Shown here piece after piece: positions 12,196 through 23,679 of a stretch of 64,000 bases of DNA (within the stretch, counting starts at the first letter, position 1; each line of letters begins with the position of its first letter). Below the pieces are notes generated by a model. The model was given only the letters and a program-made list of their open reading frames with translations, was not told the origin of the DNA and searched no databases. A program made the position numbers and the translations under genes. Where the stretch lies: positions 80,836,499 to 80,900,498 of the forward strand of contig NW_022098066.1 of the NCBI RefSeq assembly GCF_002288925.2. Reading direction: 5' to 3'. The stretch is from Delphinapterus leucas (lineage: Eukaryota; Chordata; Mammalia; Artiodactyla; Monodontidae).

Positions 12196-12425
12196 TTTTA
12201 GCTGCATGTACAGGACACTGGAGTCAGGTCTGGGATTGAATTCTGCTTCTGCCACTTAGCTGTTTGATGGTGGGCAAATTTCTTAACCTCTATACCTCAC
12301 AAATTTTTTCTCATCTGTAAAATGGGAATAATAATTGTACCTTATAGGGTTGTGAGAATTAAGTGAGTTAATACATATAAAACATTGCAACAGTGTCTGA
12401 CACACAGTAAGCACTGGCTATTTAC
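12196..12425 (+). mobile_element. MIR SINE, nearly complete
   Basis: The order of landmarks is complete: a 'ctgggattgaattctgc' B-box region, 'gccacttagctgtttgatg', 'catctgtaaaatgggaata', 'gttgtgagaattaagtgag' and a 3' end resembling 'cacacagtaagcactgg'. This is one of the best-preserved MIRs in the window. Confidence 0.85.
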
Positions 12426-12974
12426 ATCACTACAAGAAGGGGTGGCATGATCGCCTGGTCTAGAAGCTCAACATATCTCAAAGAATTTTCCACAAAACAT
12501 GACTCCCTGAAGATGCCTCATGAGAAAAGAGTTCTGAAATCAAATTGCTCGATCCCCAGCCTTGAGATTCATGAGACAAAGGACAGTAAGAGAATGCAAG
12601 TTACTTTTGTTTAACTAAATATTTCCCACTTATTTCACCATGGAACCCTCCTTTCGTGGAGAGATACTGTGAAATACAGTGTTACACAAAACACATTTGA
12701 GTAAAGACTAAATGACAGAATTGGCCAATCAGTTGTGCCTGTGGGAGAGTGGTTACGTTTTGATGGGCTGGATGGATCTGATTTCTGGAAACGACGTCTG
12801 CTGATAAAGCATCAGGGTTCTGAGGGGAGCGAGTGGGGCATTTTAACATCAATACTAACAGTGTGGAAAGACCACATGCATCACCTCCCCAAATAGCTCT
12901 GCCTAGAAACAGAAAGAAACTTAGGAAGTGAGAGGTGGAGAGGAAACAAACCACTTTTTCATTTAACATTCATG

Positions 12975-13070
12975 GAAAAGATGTTTGCTTATCTCAGGCC
13001 TTGCGATAAGCAACGGAGACACCAAGATGACTAAGACACCATCCCTTCCATCCAATGTAGGGATATGACC
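12975..13070 (-). mobile_element. Weak L2 fragment
   Basis: A short stretch resembling the reverse complement of the L2 3' region: an 'acaccaagatgactaaga' segment followed by 'caccatccctt'. It is weak and could be chance. Confidence 0.35.
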
Positions 13071-13849
13071 ACAGGAGCTGAGCACAGGGGCTCGCAATAC
13101 AGTATAATCATTGCCTTAGTGGAAATTTAGAAATAAAAGGCTCAAGAGAACAGACAGGAGGGAAAACTAATTCTGTTTGAAGGAGAGAGGTTTCTGGAGG
13201 TGGGGGTGACTCCAGATCTCCTCTGTGAGGGAAGAAGAGGTACATATTATAGGTAGATACATGGGCCAGGGGAGGGTACTCATTACAGAAAGGAAGACCA
13301 GGGAGAGGGACCTGGGGGAAAGGCACCAGAACAAAGAATGAATTTATGCTCAAAGATAAGAAGATATGAAAAGTGACACCACATTCAGAAATGGCCAGGT
13401 TAAGGGCCCAATAACCAAGAGCTCCTGAGTTTTCAAATTTACTTCTATTGCTTGAGAAATCACTTTAATCAACTACACCCTCTTTTGAACTATTTGAGTT
13501 GGCTTCATTTGTAAAACATGGGAGGGATGGAGTAGGTTTCTAAGACCCCCCTCCTTCTCTAATATTCCCTGATTCCATGAAAGTTTATAAACTGGGATCC
13601 ACCAGGCTTTATTTTCCTATCAGAGCCCGATACCAGCCAGCCCATTCTGTGAAATTTTTAAATCTTTATTTTAAATCAACTGCCTTTAATTGCCTAATTA
13701 TTAGTTTTGCACTTTCCTGACCTCTTCGTTTTTCTTTCTCATCCTTTACTTTCAAAGAGAGAGACCTGAACTCAGAATTCCAAGTGTGGCCTCCTCTTGG
13801 GGTAGAGAGATCACCCATCTTCTATTCACTAGCACGATGATTCTGTCTC
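13071..13849. other. Unannotated sequence
   Basis: No recognisable feature was seen. An AT-rich homeobox-site-like stretch lies at about 13660-13720. Confidence 0.35.
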
Positions 13850-14075
13850 AAGTTAAACTGGTTGCCACAAAACATTGCAAACTCATGTGTTTCTGGTTAC
13901 TTGCTCCCAAATGCATTACTTTCCATTTTTCAAAGCTGAATCCCATTTTACTTTTTTCTACCCATATTTCGATAATCTCTTAATAGCATTCATGTGTTCC
14001 GTGCCTGCCCACACTGGGGTCTCCTTCTTCTAGTCTGGTACCATCTGCATGTTCTATTAATCTTTTTTAAAAAAC
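13850..14075 (-). mobile_element. Possible L3/CR1-like LINE fossil
   Basis: The words 'catttttcaaagctgaatcc', 'cccatatttcgataatctc' and 'ctggtaccatctgcatg' resemble the reverse complement of CR1/L3-type 3' coding sequence. The match is distant and from memory. Confidence 0.4.
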
Positions 14076-14289
14076 ACTGGGTCTAATACTTTCTCCCATG
14101 TCTTTCACCTGTTACCTCACAGCTAAATGCCTGTTCTCACACTCAGATCCAAGGCTGCCTTTGCCTTTTAGTCAGAAACATCACTTCGCAAATGCAGTTA
14201 AAAAATCTAAATGCTGCTTCTTTATCTAACAGTTGCTCAGTTCTTGTGGATTTTAACATCTTGTAGTTGGATGATATTATTAAAATAAT

Positions 14290-14400
14290 ATTATCCAATA
14301 CCCCCATTTTATGGATGAAAAAACTGGCCCAGAGAATTTAAATGTGCCCTTGGCAGGGCAGGATATGGGAGAAACCAGCACTTAAGGTTCCCATCTTCTC
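14290..14400 (-). mobile_element. Probable MIR fragment
   Basis: 'ccccattttatggatgaaaa' followed by 'actggcccagagaattta' matches the antisense MIR core. The flanks are decayed. Confidence 0.5.
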
Positions 14401-16169
14401 ATTCGCCCCAAGATGCATTCACGGTGCATGCACTTATGCCCTCTCCCTTTCTACGAGCCTCTAAGAGGCCTGAAGAGGGGTGGGGCTTATCCATCCTCAA
14501 CAGTTGAAGAGCCATGTTCTAACGAAGAATAATGTTCAAAATCCCTTTCCGCCTTTCCTAGCTTGGTTTAATAGTATTTATTTTTAGAAAAATTCCTGGG
14601 ATTCTTTTCCATTCTTCATTAGCCTTCAAAATATTATAAGTGGTTTCTTTCATACACTTTTTCATGCCTCACATTGTAGTTTATGGTTTCCTGCTAATCT
14701 TTGTGCATTGAGGATTTCAAATACCCACCAAAATTATATACAATTCATCTTACTTTGAACCATTTTTTGGCTTCCTAACTTATCAATCATTTGCCTGAAT
14801 TGTGCAAGAGGTATAAGAATTTAGTTCACTATTTTCTGTTGCCTGGTCATTACTCACTGACTTATTTAGAAAAATTTTTTTCCCCAGTGTCTTCTCACGT
14901 CATGACAATCATAAGTGAAAAATACTCATTTTTTTAGACTGTTATGCTAGCATTAAATCATTCTGGTTTTTTTCTGCCAAGTTTTTTTCTCCAAGTTTTG
15001 ACTGAAGCTGGGTCTACATGATACCAAAACATCCAAATGAAAAAGAAAAATTCAGTTGAACCACTCAGATGTTTATCCACCAAATCCAGATATTTGGCAA
15101 GTGTGGATGATACTTCTGGATAATGAGTGATTCCCCCTAGAGTCAACATTTTCATCTTAATGCTTCAATAAATAAAGGTACAGCTTGACTATATGTACTC
15201 TGTAGATGATGGTAGTTTCTGGTAGACTCAACCCGTGTGTAAAAAGAACCTCTGACTCATTAGTCTGTCTAGGTTCGGATGAAGTCGTTTGTCCCGTGTG
15301 GATGTGATGGGCTTGTTACCATGAAGAACTGTGGGTTAGGAAGTGGGCATCTTTCCCAGCATAAACAAATCCAGATGCAAAAAAAAATTCAAGGGAGAAA
15401 GAATCAGGAACTTGAATCTTCCTTGGCTGTAGAATTGTGGTAAATACTTCTAGATATCCATACTGCCCAATTCTTAGTTTGCATAACTTGCCTAACTTGT
15501 CCCTTAATATAATTAAATGAAAAACACATATTTTGCATTTAGACATTGTCATTCTGAAAGATTTTACATTCTCTCAATATTCCAGTGAAAAGAGTTTTAC
15601 TATCTTAATTGATCAAATGACTAGAGTGACGCTTAGACAGTTTCACATAAAAGGTAGAAAACATTTGAAGACTAGACCTGAGTCTAGGATTACAGATTTC
15701 AGGGACTTTAAAGGTCTTTTAAGGAAAATCCCCAGCTAATGCTTCAAGCTGCTCCCCATTTGGCACGTGTGTTGAGGGGTATCAAGGCAGTTCTAGAGAC
15801 AGGGAATGGCGTTATTATTTTTAATTTTCCCAAGAATCTACCTCTCTGTGGCTTCCATTTCCCGAACGCTGACTTTCTCCTTGAAGTCCCAGGACAAGTC
15901 ACTCTGTCTTTTTTACATCATTGATATCTGAAATAATTTGTCTCATCCTTTACCCCTGACCACCTACTTGTCCTGAAATTTCAACCAAGACTTCTCTTCT
16001 CCAGCCACCTCTGCCCCTCCCATCATGAGGTCTGATGTTCTTCCCAGAATGTGTTCCAGTTTGTTTGTGTTTCTCTTCAAGCACTAAACACAGGGAGACT
16101 GTGCTTCGCTGAAGCTCCCCTCCCCTGAGCTGCTGACTGCCCAGAGTCTGGCGGCATGCCACAAAGGTG
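14401..16169. other. Unannotated AT-rich sequence
   Basis: No recognisable gene or repeat was seen. Small open frames at 14958-15155, 15316-15552 and 15739-15924 have no coding character. Confidence 0.35.
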
Positions 16170-16199
16170 GCGGGGTGGGGTGGGGGGGGTGGGGGGGGC
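16170..16199 (+). repeat. G-rich tract, quadruplex-prone
   Basis: Runs of four to eight G separated by single T residues give at least four G-runs in about 30 bases. This meets the usual G4 motif on the plus strand. Confidence 0.75.
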
Positions 16200-17829
16200 T
16201 CACTGGCCAGGTGAAGACGGCTTCCACCCTGGTGTCTGTCTCACTTCCGAGCTCATCCTCACATCAGAGGCCTGACTTTTTGACGACAAATAGAAACTTG
16301 AGTACTGCCACACTCCATCACAGTTAACTGCTCCTCGCAGCACCAGCCACTACCACTCAGCCCCTCCTGGCAGGGCTCCGGCACAAGGTGAGGGCTCTGA
16401 AACTTTTACACAGCACTGTATAGGTCAGGGGCTCTGACAGGTACCCAGACCACCTAATGACGGAAAGTTTGATCTGGCAGGCAGCCAATCAGCAGCAGTG
16501 ATCCTGGCTCTGAGGACAGAGTGGAGAAGCAAATGCCCATGCTCCCTCTTGGCGGTGGTAGTGGGGGGGTTGCCCCCTTTTCTCACCTGAGCTTTGCTGA
16601 GCCTCCCACACATCTGTAGTTTCTTTACAGCTCCCAGCAGCCATTCTTGAGGCCCCGGTGGTGACTCTGCGGGTAAAAACAGTGAACTTTCCTCCCACCT
16701 TTTAGCCTTTCTCCAGGTACAGTGTAACACTGTCTGGTCCAGAGTTGAAACTTCTTTGAATTGTGGTTTGTACCACTAGTGCCTTGGGTTTATAAAAAAG
16801 GGTAAAATTTCTGCCTTGTACTGTGGCTGTAAAAACCCTTAACCTAATTTTCCAGCTGAGCCAATTTTGAATTAAAAGGCTTCATGTCAGGAACATCAAC
16901 ATTTGGATGAGACTCTAATAGATCCTGGGATAAATCAGCAGCTGCTGTGGGTGAATCTAATTCCAGATTCTCTGCCTGGAAAACACCGAGACGATAGATT
17001 ACCACACAGATTCTGTAAAAGCCAGGAGGGGTCCACATGGGAGACTGAGGCGAGCAGGACAGTCTTGGGTGGCAAAGTAGACAACCTCTGTGACATTGCT
17101 GTTAGCTTGAATGAGCTGATGAGGTTGCAAACTGGAGGTGACTGGGCAGCCTCTGTTCTTAGTCTCTGCCCCCTCACAGCAGAACCCGGCACATCACAGC
17201 ACTGCCCCAAAACAGATCCAATAGATAATATCCGTAAAGACTTGATAGGGGAGGTGGTGGGAAAGAGACTGTCTGACAAAGCTTCATAAGATCCTGTTTA
17301 AACATCTCAGCCAATTCCCAAGAGTCCCCTCTGGGCCTTTGTCACTTCATCTTTCCTCTCTCTCCATTCCTCGTCGGGGCCAGCATCTACCTCTTCCCTT
17401 CTCCCTGGCTCCTACTCTCAGCCAAGGCTCCAGCCCTACCCTGGACTATTCCAGGTTTCCTCTCCATCCTTTTCGTATACGGAGTACTGCCATACCTTCT
17501 CAGTTTCTAATAGGCAACTCCATACCCATGGTATGCTGCAAGCTAAGGACTCTTCTTAGGGTCCACTCATCTTCCATGGGAGGGATGGAAGTGGGCGTGG
17601 TATTGTTGCTTGCAAAACACTTTTCTAGAAACAGTTTTCCCTGACATGTGGGTAAATTATTTAGGACTGTATCTAGCTCATAGTACATGTACCAAAATGG
17701 TAGATTCTAGCATTGCTAGTAAGTAATATTATTTTAGAGGGAAAAAAATCCTCTGATTCTCATTCATCTATTCTCTTTGGACTTGAAATTCGGTTGATTT
17801 TCAAGTTTAAGGACTTCTATTCTTTGTAG
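16200..17829. other. Unannotated sequence
   Basis: No recognisable repeats. Open frames of about 100-128 codons exist on both strands (16425-16730, 16903-17289, 16935-17279). They overlap one another antisense and lack recognisable domains, as expected for chance frames in GC-balanced DNA. Confidence 0.35.
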
Positions 17830-17998
17830 TTCCCAAACTCTGGTGTTCAAAAGAATAACCTAGTGAAGACCTCACAAAGGTTCCTGCAAGATTTTAATTC
17901 TGTAGATCTGGTCAGGGACTCAAGAATCTGTATTTTAACAAGCTCTGCAGGTGATTCAAATGTAGGCGGTTCGTGGCCCACCTTTGAGAAATACTGTC
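17830..17998 (+). mobile_element. MER5-type hAT-Charlie element
   Basis: It starts 'agttcccaaactctggtg', carries 'tgtagatctggtcaggga' and 'ttttaacaagctctgcaggt', and ends 'cacctttgagaaatactg', following MER5A from one terminal inverted repeat to the other. It is non-autonomous with no transposase. Confidence 0.8.
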
Positions 17999-18049
17999 TC
18001 AGGACTTCCAATTTCTTCCTACTATCAATACATTCCTTCATCCATCTCT

Positions 18050-18500
18050 ACTGCCAGATCAATTTTCTTGAAGCCTAATTCTGATCATTTCTGTGCCCCA
18101 ATCCTGTGCACTCTTCCTTCTCACTGTACCTAACCACGGCCACCCTGACCTCTCCCAAGTCTCACCAGAATTATCCCAAATCACTCCCAACCACCCTGAT
18201 CCTGCCCTTACCTCACTATAGTGAATGCTCAAAACAGTAGCCTCAGATGCCACAGAGGCATCCTTTAGTAATAACATTCAGGTATTTCTCCTTAGCTGAA
18301 AATCCTCCAGTGGTTTCCAACCTCACTCAGAGTAAAAGTCCTTACAGTCACCTCCAAGGCCCCTGTCATCTGGCCCTGCATCTTTCTGGCCTCATTTCTC
18401 ACCACTCTGCCTCCCTCACTCTCTCCCAGTCACAGAGGCCAGGCCAGGCACACTTTGCTTCCTGTTCCCTCTTTCTCCTTGAATAGAGGAGGTGCTTGTC
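18050..18500 (+). mobile_element. L2 LINE fragment
   Basis: 'gaaaatcctccagtggtttc', 'cctcactcagagtaaaagtc' and 'aaggcccctgtcatctggcc' are conserved L2 C-terminal coding landmarks. L2-like sequence extends left of 18281, across the border of the inverted repeat described next, so this arm is the original copy. Confidence 0.7.
18281..18494 (+). repeat. Left arm of a 214-bp inverted duplication
   Basis: Bases 18281-18494 match the reverse complement of 20054-20267 with seven mismatches by my count (about 97%). The arm starts 'ggtatttctccttagctg' and ends 'ttgaatagaggaggtg'. It consists of L2-derived sequence, but the near identity far exceeds that of unrelated L2 copies, so the two arms arose by a recent duplication. 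Confidence 0.93.
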
Positions 18501-20053
18501 TTACTACTAACTTTGCCTTAAGTAGTTGTAACCCTGGGGAGTCTACCCACATTTCTCAGGCTTCTGGGTGGGCTTCTGGGCATTTGTACCACTTATTAGC
18601 TATAGTCTGCAGAAGTGCTTTGGTCTTGTTTCTTTGTTCCCTCAGTAAGAGACACCCTACATCTCTAGGCCCTTGGATTTTCTGGATCCTCTGCAGATAG
18701 CGGCTGGTGTTGTGATAAGCACAGTGGGAACATCTGTTACAGTAAAGGATTATTACTTTTTTAAACTCTACCCTATTCTAAAAGGATTTTAGGAAGATTA
18801 TAAAAAGGTAGTTTTTAAAGTGAGAAAATTAATTAAAAAGAGAAAACGTTGTAGAACAAGCAGATGGCTAATGATTAACATAGAAAATGATTAATATAGA
18901 ACGTGAAGGCCATAAGATCCTGTATATTTGCTGCAAATCTGACTGAGCTTCCTAGAAGTCAGAAAAAATAAAAGAGGGAAAGATAATCAATTACAGGAGT
19001 CACAGGGTCTATTAAGAACAAATCAGTGCTCAAGAGGAGCATCTCTCTCCCTGTGCTCTAAGAAATTTTACTCTGTGCCTTCTTTAGAGAAGTATCCTGC
19101 ATAATACAGACAACAATGTCCTTAAGAATGCTGAAACACAGCAGCAGAGTCTGGGCTTGATACAAATCCGGTGATCGGCATGCACGTGCCGTGATAAGGA
19201 ACTGCTGTACAGACCGGCGGTTTTCTCCTGCACCTTACAACTTTAGCCCAGCAAAGCTTGCTAGAGCTAAATACTCAGTGATGTCAGCCAGGAGTAAACG
19301 TTTCAAGGGGCCAGCACAATATACGGACATCTAGCAAAGCTGTGGTCTTTGTGCATCTGATACCAAAAAATGAAGGCGTCTCAGTCAAAATCTTAGCTCT
19401 CATCAGTGGAACCAGAAAGTCAATGCAATTCAAACTTGACAGGTAAGGAGGGAAGTCTTATAACAGCTGTTTCTTAAACACCTCTAGTCAATGTAGCCAT
19501 CATTCTGATTAGTGCTGAGTCCCTTAAATTTATCTGGGTACCCAGAACTACAGCTTCAACAATGCACTGTGGGTGGCCTTTGCTCCAGACAGAGGTACAT
19601 TCTCATCACATAGAGGAAAAGGGTACCATCTTGGTGTAGTGCAAATAAATTGACAGTGGCTGTTATACTTTGAACCACATTCAGTAGTCTCCAAATGACT
19701 GAATCCAGAATAAAATTAGGAAATGCTTTCATTAAAAGGTAGTTACAGTATGACAGAACAGGGCAGTCTCTTTATGTAGTAATAACATCATTACTTCCCC
19801 AACAAACACTGATGAGCTCTTGTGTTGTACATAAACTGAGAAGAGGAGGGTAATGGTGGACAAAAGCACTGGACCTGAGTATCAGTGTTAGAAAGCTCAC
19901 AGTCTAGCAGGGGCAGTTGAGAAACTCAGCCAAAGCCCCCGTGGCCATACAGCTGTGTCTGGGGTAAGGCTTTGACTTGGTACCTTCCCATGGCTTTCTC
20001 AGACACTCACATGATGTTCCACATCTAAGAATCCCATTCTTGTTAGCAAAGCC
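18495..20053. other. Spacer between inverted repeat arms, unannotated
   Basis: About 1.56 kb of mostly unique sequence. A/T-rich DNA at 18740-18990 is followed by balanced sequence. I recognise no gene or transposon in it. Confidence 0.45.
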
Positions 20054-20267
20054 CACTTCCTCTATTCAAGCAGAAAGAGGGAACAGGAAGCACAGTGTGC
20101 CTGGCCTGGCCTCTGTGACTGGGAGAGAGTGAGGGAGGCAGAGTGGTGAGAAATGAGGCCAGAGAGATGCAGGGCCAGATGACAGGGGCCTTGGAGGTAA
20201 CGGTAAGGACTTTTACTCTGAGTGAGGTTGGAAACCACTGGAGGATTTTGAGCTAAGGAGAAATACC
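20054..20267 (-). repeat. Right arm of the inverted duplication
   Basis: Reverse complement of 18281-18494, with seven substitutions and no indels seen. L2 homology does not continue beyond the arm, so it appears to be the derived copy. Its last three bases, 'acc', overlap the start of the perfect palindrome at 20265. An antisense open frame at 20062-20277 is simply this L2 copy. Confidence 0.93.
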
Positions 20268-20337
20268 AGCTGAGCATCTAGCTACACCCCCACCTGGGTG
20301 TTTTCATTCCATGGATGTAGCTAGATGCTCAGCTGGT
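20265..20337. repeat. Perfect 22-bp inverted repeat, 29-nt loop
   Basis: 'accagctgagcatctagc' plus 'taca' at 20265-20286 is repeated as its exact reverse complement at 20316-20337. The loop, 20287-20315, contains 'cccccacctgggtgttttca'. It could extrude as a hairpin. It is not part of any transposon I recognise. Confidence 0.95.
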
Positions 20338-20639
20338 CCCAACTGGCACAGGTTTCCCCAGCTGGGGACTTGAGTACCACATGAGCCATGAGCTGAGGAG
20401 AAAGAGGCACCGTAGCTTGACTACCTCTGCTGAGAAATGCCATCAGCTTTAAACACCTCTTTGGCATAGAGAAGTCTCCAGACACCTTGGGCCCATCACT
20501 AACTGGCTTCCCACCATGAGTCTGGAATCATGATAGGAAGTCAAAGAAATACAAATGTGGGTGATACACAGACTTCAAGGTAAGCAAAATAAGCCTGATA
20601 CATAAATAGCCCTAAATAAGGCGAAAGTGTTAAGTGCCA

Positions 20640-20990
20640 AAAAAGCATAAGTAAACTGCTACAGGAATTGAGAAGAGGGAAGGGTACCTTTTAGCGAAGA
20701 GATCAGAGAAACTTCCAAAGAGTTTTAACTGCATCCTGAAGTGGGCAAAATTTGGACCGTAGAGGCAGAACCGTAAGAGCAAAGCTATGGAAGTGTTTAA
20801 GTGCAGGGTATGTCTGGAGAACAGTAATTAAGGTCAGTCTGGCTGGGTGGAAGTTGGGTGAAGATAAAAGATGATAGGGGATGAGGCTGAAAGTGGGATC
20901 GGTAATGGGATTGTGCTTTATGGGAATTAACCCCATAATGATGGTTAGACACTAGAGATGGAAATTCTAATAAGGGAATTGCCATAATAG
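20640..20990 (-). mobile_element. L2-like decayed sequence
   Basis: 'ggcagaaccgtaagagcaaa' and 'ttaagtgcagggtatg' resemble the reverse complement of the internal L2 3' region. Decay is heavy. Confidence 0.4.
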
Positions 20991-21739
20991 TCTAAGCAAG
21001 AGATAACACTAGGAGAACATGCTAGTGATATTTCAGAGAAATGTGAACAAAGTGTGAACAAAGGTATTGTCAAAAAGACAGATGTTGTCAGTCTCTGCCT
21101 TATGCTACCTCCTCTGCATCTCTTCCACCCCCATGTACACTTTCACACAAACTTGCAAATAATTTCCATTGCTTGTAATCACCAATGAAGCTAGTTGCTC
21201 GCAAGCTGACAAACTTTCTTCCTTGAAAGGGATGGATTTTCCCAAAGTAAACTGGAAAATCAAGGCATTTATGCAGGGAATATGTTGGGGGAAAATCTAA
21301 AGAATTCAGATAAATTTTTATTACTTTTAAATTTAACAAATCACTTAATTACTTCAACTCTTCCTTTTTTCACAGATAGAGGCTGAGAACTGTGAAGCAG
21401 GCCCTCCATTATCCCTGATCCAAATGCAATAGCAGTGCTGAGATGAATGTGGCCTTGAGCTCCTATAAAAGGTTTACTACCACTGCACTTGGGAAGGGAC
21501 TGATCCTTTTCTTTCCAAGAATTAATAGCCAGGTTGATTCTGGATTCTTCTCTCAATTGCATCACTGTTCTGCAGGACCAGGGAATCTTAGGCGTAACTG
21601 AAGCTTTAGATCCTCAGAAAGGCAGTTTCAACCTCTGAGTGGTGTCCTAAAGCAACCCTGATTTTTTCACGACTAAGAGTGATCCATATTCCTAAACTTT
21701 AGCTGGCCCTTCCCACAGCCTCATTTCTTGCCATGCCTC
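20991..21739. other. Unannotated sequence
   Basis: No recognisable feature was seen. Confidence 0.35.
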
Positions 21740-22000
21740 CACCCTGACCCCCTATCCTTCAGAACAACTTGAAGTTCCCCAAGCACCTGCTGTTTCCCAT
21801 GCCTATTCATTTACATACATTTTCTCCCATGCGAAGAAGGCCCTTTTCTGTCCTACCCAGCATGCTGGGTCCTCCTTGACATTCAAGTTCAGCTCACCTT
21901 TTCCTTCCTTGAGAAGTTTTCTCTCATCTCTTATCTCAGTTAGATGCCTGTCCATGTAATCCTATGTCACCCAGGTTTACCTCTATCATAGCACTTTGTT
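21740..22000 (+). mobile_element. L2 LINE 3' fragment
   Basis: 'acattcaagttcagctcacc', 'ctccttgacat' and 'cctctatcatagcactttg' follow the L2 3' end in sense orientation. Confidence 0.55.
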
Positions 22001-22075
22001 CATTCATTTCTTAAGTTAATATTACTGAATGACTACCAGATACCAGGTACTATGCTAGGTCTTACAAACATCATA
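22001..22075 (-). mobile_element. L2 LINE terminus in opposite orientation
   Basis: 'gttcattcatttcttaagtt' (beginning just upstream) and 'ccaggtactatgctaggtc' look like the reverse complement of the L2 terminus. It abuts the sense fragment on its left. Confidence 0.45.
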
Positions 22076-22092
22076 GATATATATATATATAT
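22076..22092. repeat. Short (AT)n microsatellite
   Basis: About eight AT dinucleotides in a row. Confidence 0.9.
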
Positions 22093-22159
22093 GGAGGAGA
22101 CCTATTAAAAAATGGTGATGAGACCCAGTGAACTATACTCTAACTGTTGGCTTTCTTTC

Positions 22160-22255
22160 CTGATTTTCCTGCTCTGCTGTGAGTTTCTTGAGGGCAAGAA
22201 AATAGCTCTGTCTCTCTTACTTATCAAGTGCTTAATAAATATTGAAAGAACAAAT
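22160..22255 (+). mobile_element. L2 LINE 3' terminus
   Basis: 'gtgagtttcttgagggcaag' and 'gtgcttaataaatattgaaa' match the sense-strand L2 3' end. Confidence 0.55.
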
Positions 22256-22339
22256 GGAAGTTGGCTACTAGTAAGGAAGACTCAGCAACTGTAGACGTCA
22301 GTTCTTAAAATTACAGTGAGGTGAGCAGTTGTTTGACTC

Positions 22340-23165
22340 CGAGTTATCATCAGATTGGAGTCACTGGGGCTTGGAAGGGGCCTTAAAGGGAATGTGACTA
22401 TGCATCCTGGTTTGTCTGGGACAGTCCCAGGTGACACCTGTTCTTTAGCATCTGTCTGGGTTAGCATTTATTCTAGATTTTTCTTTATTTCAATGACGTT
22501 ATTATTTTATTAAAGTAAGTTGGGATGGATTTGGTAGACCTGGACTCTTTATTCTCAGATTCTGCCCCAGGGAAAGGGGCTGAAGATGGAGTTAAATCAC
22601 CCATGGCCAATGATTTGATCAATCATGCCTATGCAACAGAGTCGCCATAAAGCACCACAAAGACAGTGTTCTGAGATCCTCCAGGTTGGTGAACACATGG
22701 AGATCTGGGGACTGAGGTAGCCCTCTAGGAGGGGGCATGGAAGGCTGGTGCCCTTTCCCTACACCTTGCTCTGTGCATCCCTTCCATCTGGCTGTTCCTG
22801 AGTTATATTCTTTTATAATAAACTGATAATCTAGTAAATACAATGTTTCTCTGAGTTCTGTGAGCCACTTTAGCACATTACTCGAACCCCAGGAGGGGGT
22901 TGTTGGAACCTCCAAACTAGAGCAGGTAGGTCAGAAGCACGGCTCATAACCTGGATTATGACTGGCACCTGAAGTGGGGGGCAAGCAGCGGTCTCGTAGG
23001 ACTGAGCCCTTAACCTGTGGGATCTTACACTATCTCCAGGTAGATAGTGTTAAATGTGAGATTAATTGCAGGACACCCAGCTGGTATTGGAAAATTGTTT
23101 GGGACACCCAGCTGGTATCGGAAAATTGTTTGGTGTGGGGAAAAACCTTTACATATTGGAATTGT
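22340..23165 (+). mobile_element. Old LTR-like interspersed repeat (family not assigned)
   Basis: I recognise this as a sequence dispersed in mammalian genomes: 'gctgttcctgagttatattc', 'ataataaactgataatctag', 'tgttggaacctccaaactag', 'ctgaagtggggggcaagc' and 'ccttaacctgtgggatctta'. A polyadenylation signal near 'ataataaac' and a TATA-like 'cataaa' upstream suggest a retroviral LTR read on the plus strand. I cannot name the family with confidence. The left border is uncertain. Confidence 0.45.
23073..23135 (+). repeat. Two-copy tandem duplication, about 31 bp
   Basis: The unit 'ggacacccagctggtat' followed by 'tggaaaattgttt' occurs twice head to tail with one or two differences ('attgg' versus 'atcgg'). 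It lies near the right end of the LTR-like repeat. Confidence 0.88.
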
Positions 23166-23299
23166 AGATGCCAATGTCAAAAATAATAAAAGTAATAAAT
23201 ATAATAACTTTTACATAAATAATAAATGTAGATACATTTTAATACTTTCTACTAATATCCTACTTTACTATAGACAATTGAGATCTTCCTGGTTTTGAG

Positions 23300-23510
23300 A
23301 TCCTATTCCATCACAAGTAAGAGTGTAACCTTAGGTAAATTAACTCCTTTGTCAGTATGTCTCTTCACCTGTGACACATGCATGATAACAGGCATCTAGC
23401 TCATAGCATCTAGCTCATATGAGGCTGTAATGAGTTAAGCATTTAGAAGAGTCCCTAACACCTACTAAGCAATAAAGTCTGTATTTATTGTTCTTGTTGC
23501 TATTGTTATT
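23300..23510 (+). mobile_element. MIR SINE fragment
   Basis: The MIR landmarks are degraded but ordered: 'aaccttaggtaaattaactc', 'cttcacctgtgacac' and 'acctactaagcaataaa'. A small direct repeat of 'gcatctagctcata' lies within it near 23393-23419. Confidence 0.5.
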
Positions 23511-23679
23511 ATAATAATTATTTTTTAGCATATATTTACTGAAATATCTGTGCCAAGTCCTGCAGATACCTGGATGATGAGTAAGAAACTAGGAATAAAA
23601 GAAAAGCCTATCAAGAAATATCCTCTGGCTGTGTGGGAGGACCAGCCACTTTTTCACTTTTCATGTTCTGCATAAGCCT

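Noticed and set aside
18281..20267. Two independent L2 insertions in opposite orientation
   Set aside because: About 97% identity with sharp common borders is far too high for two old L2 copies. A local inverted duplication explains it.
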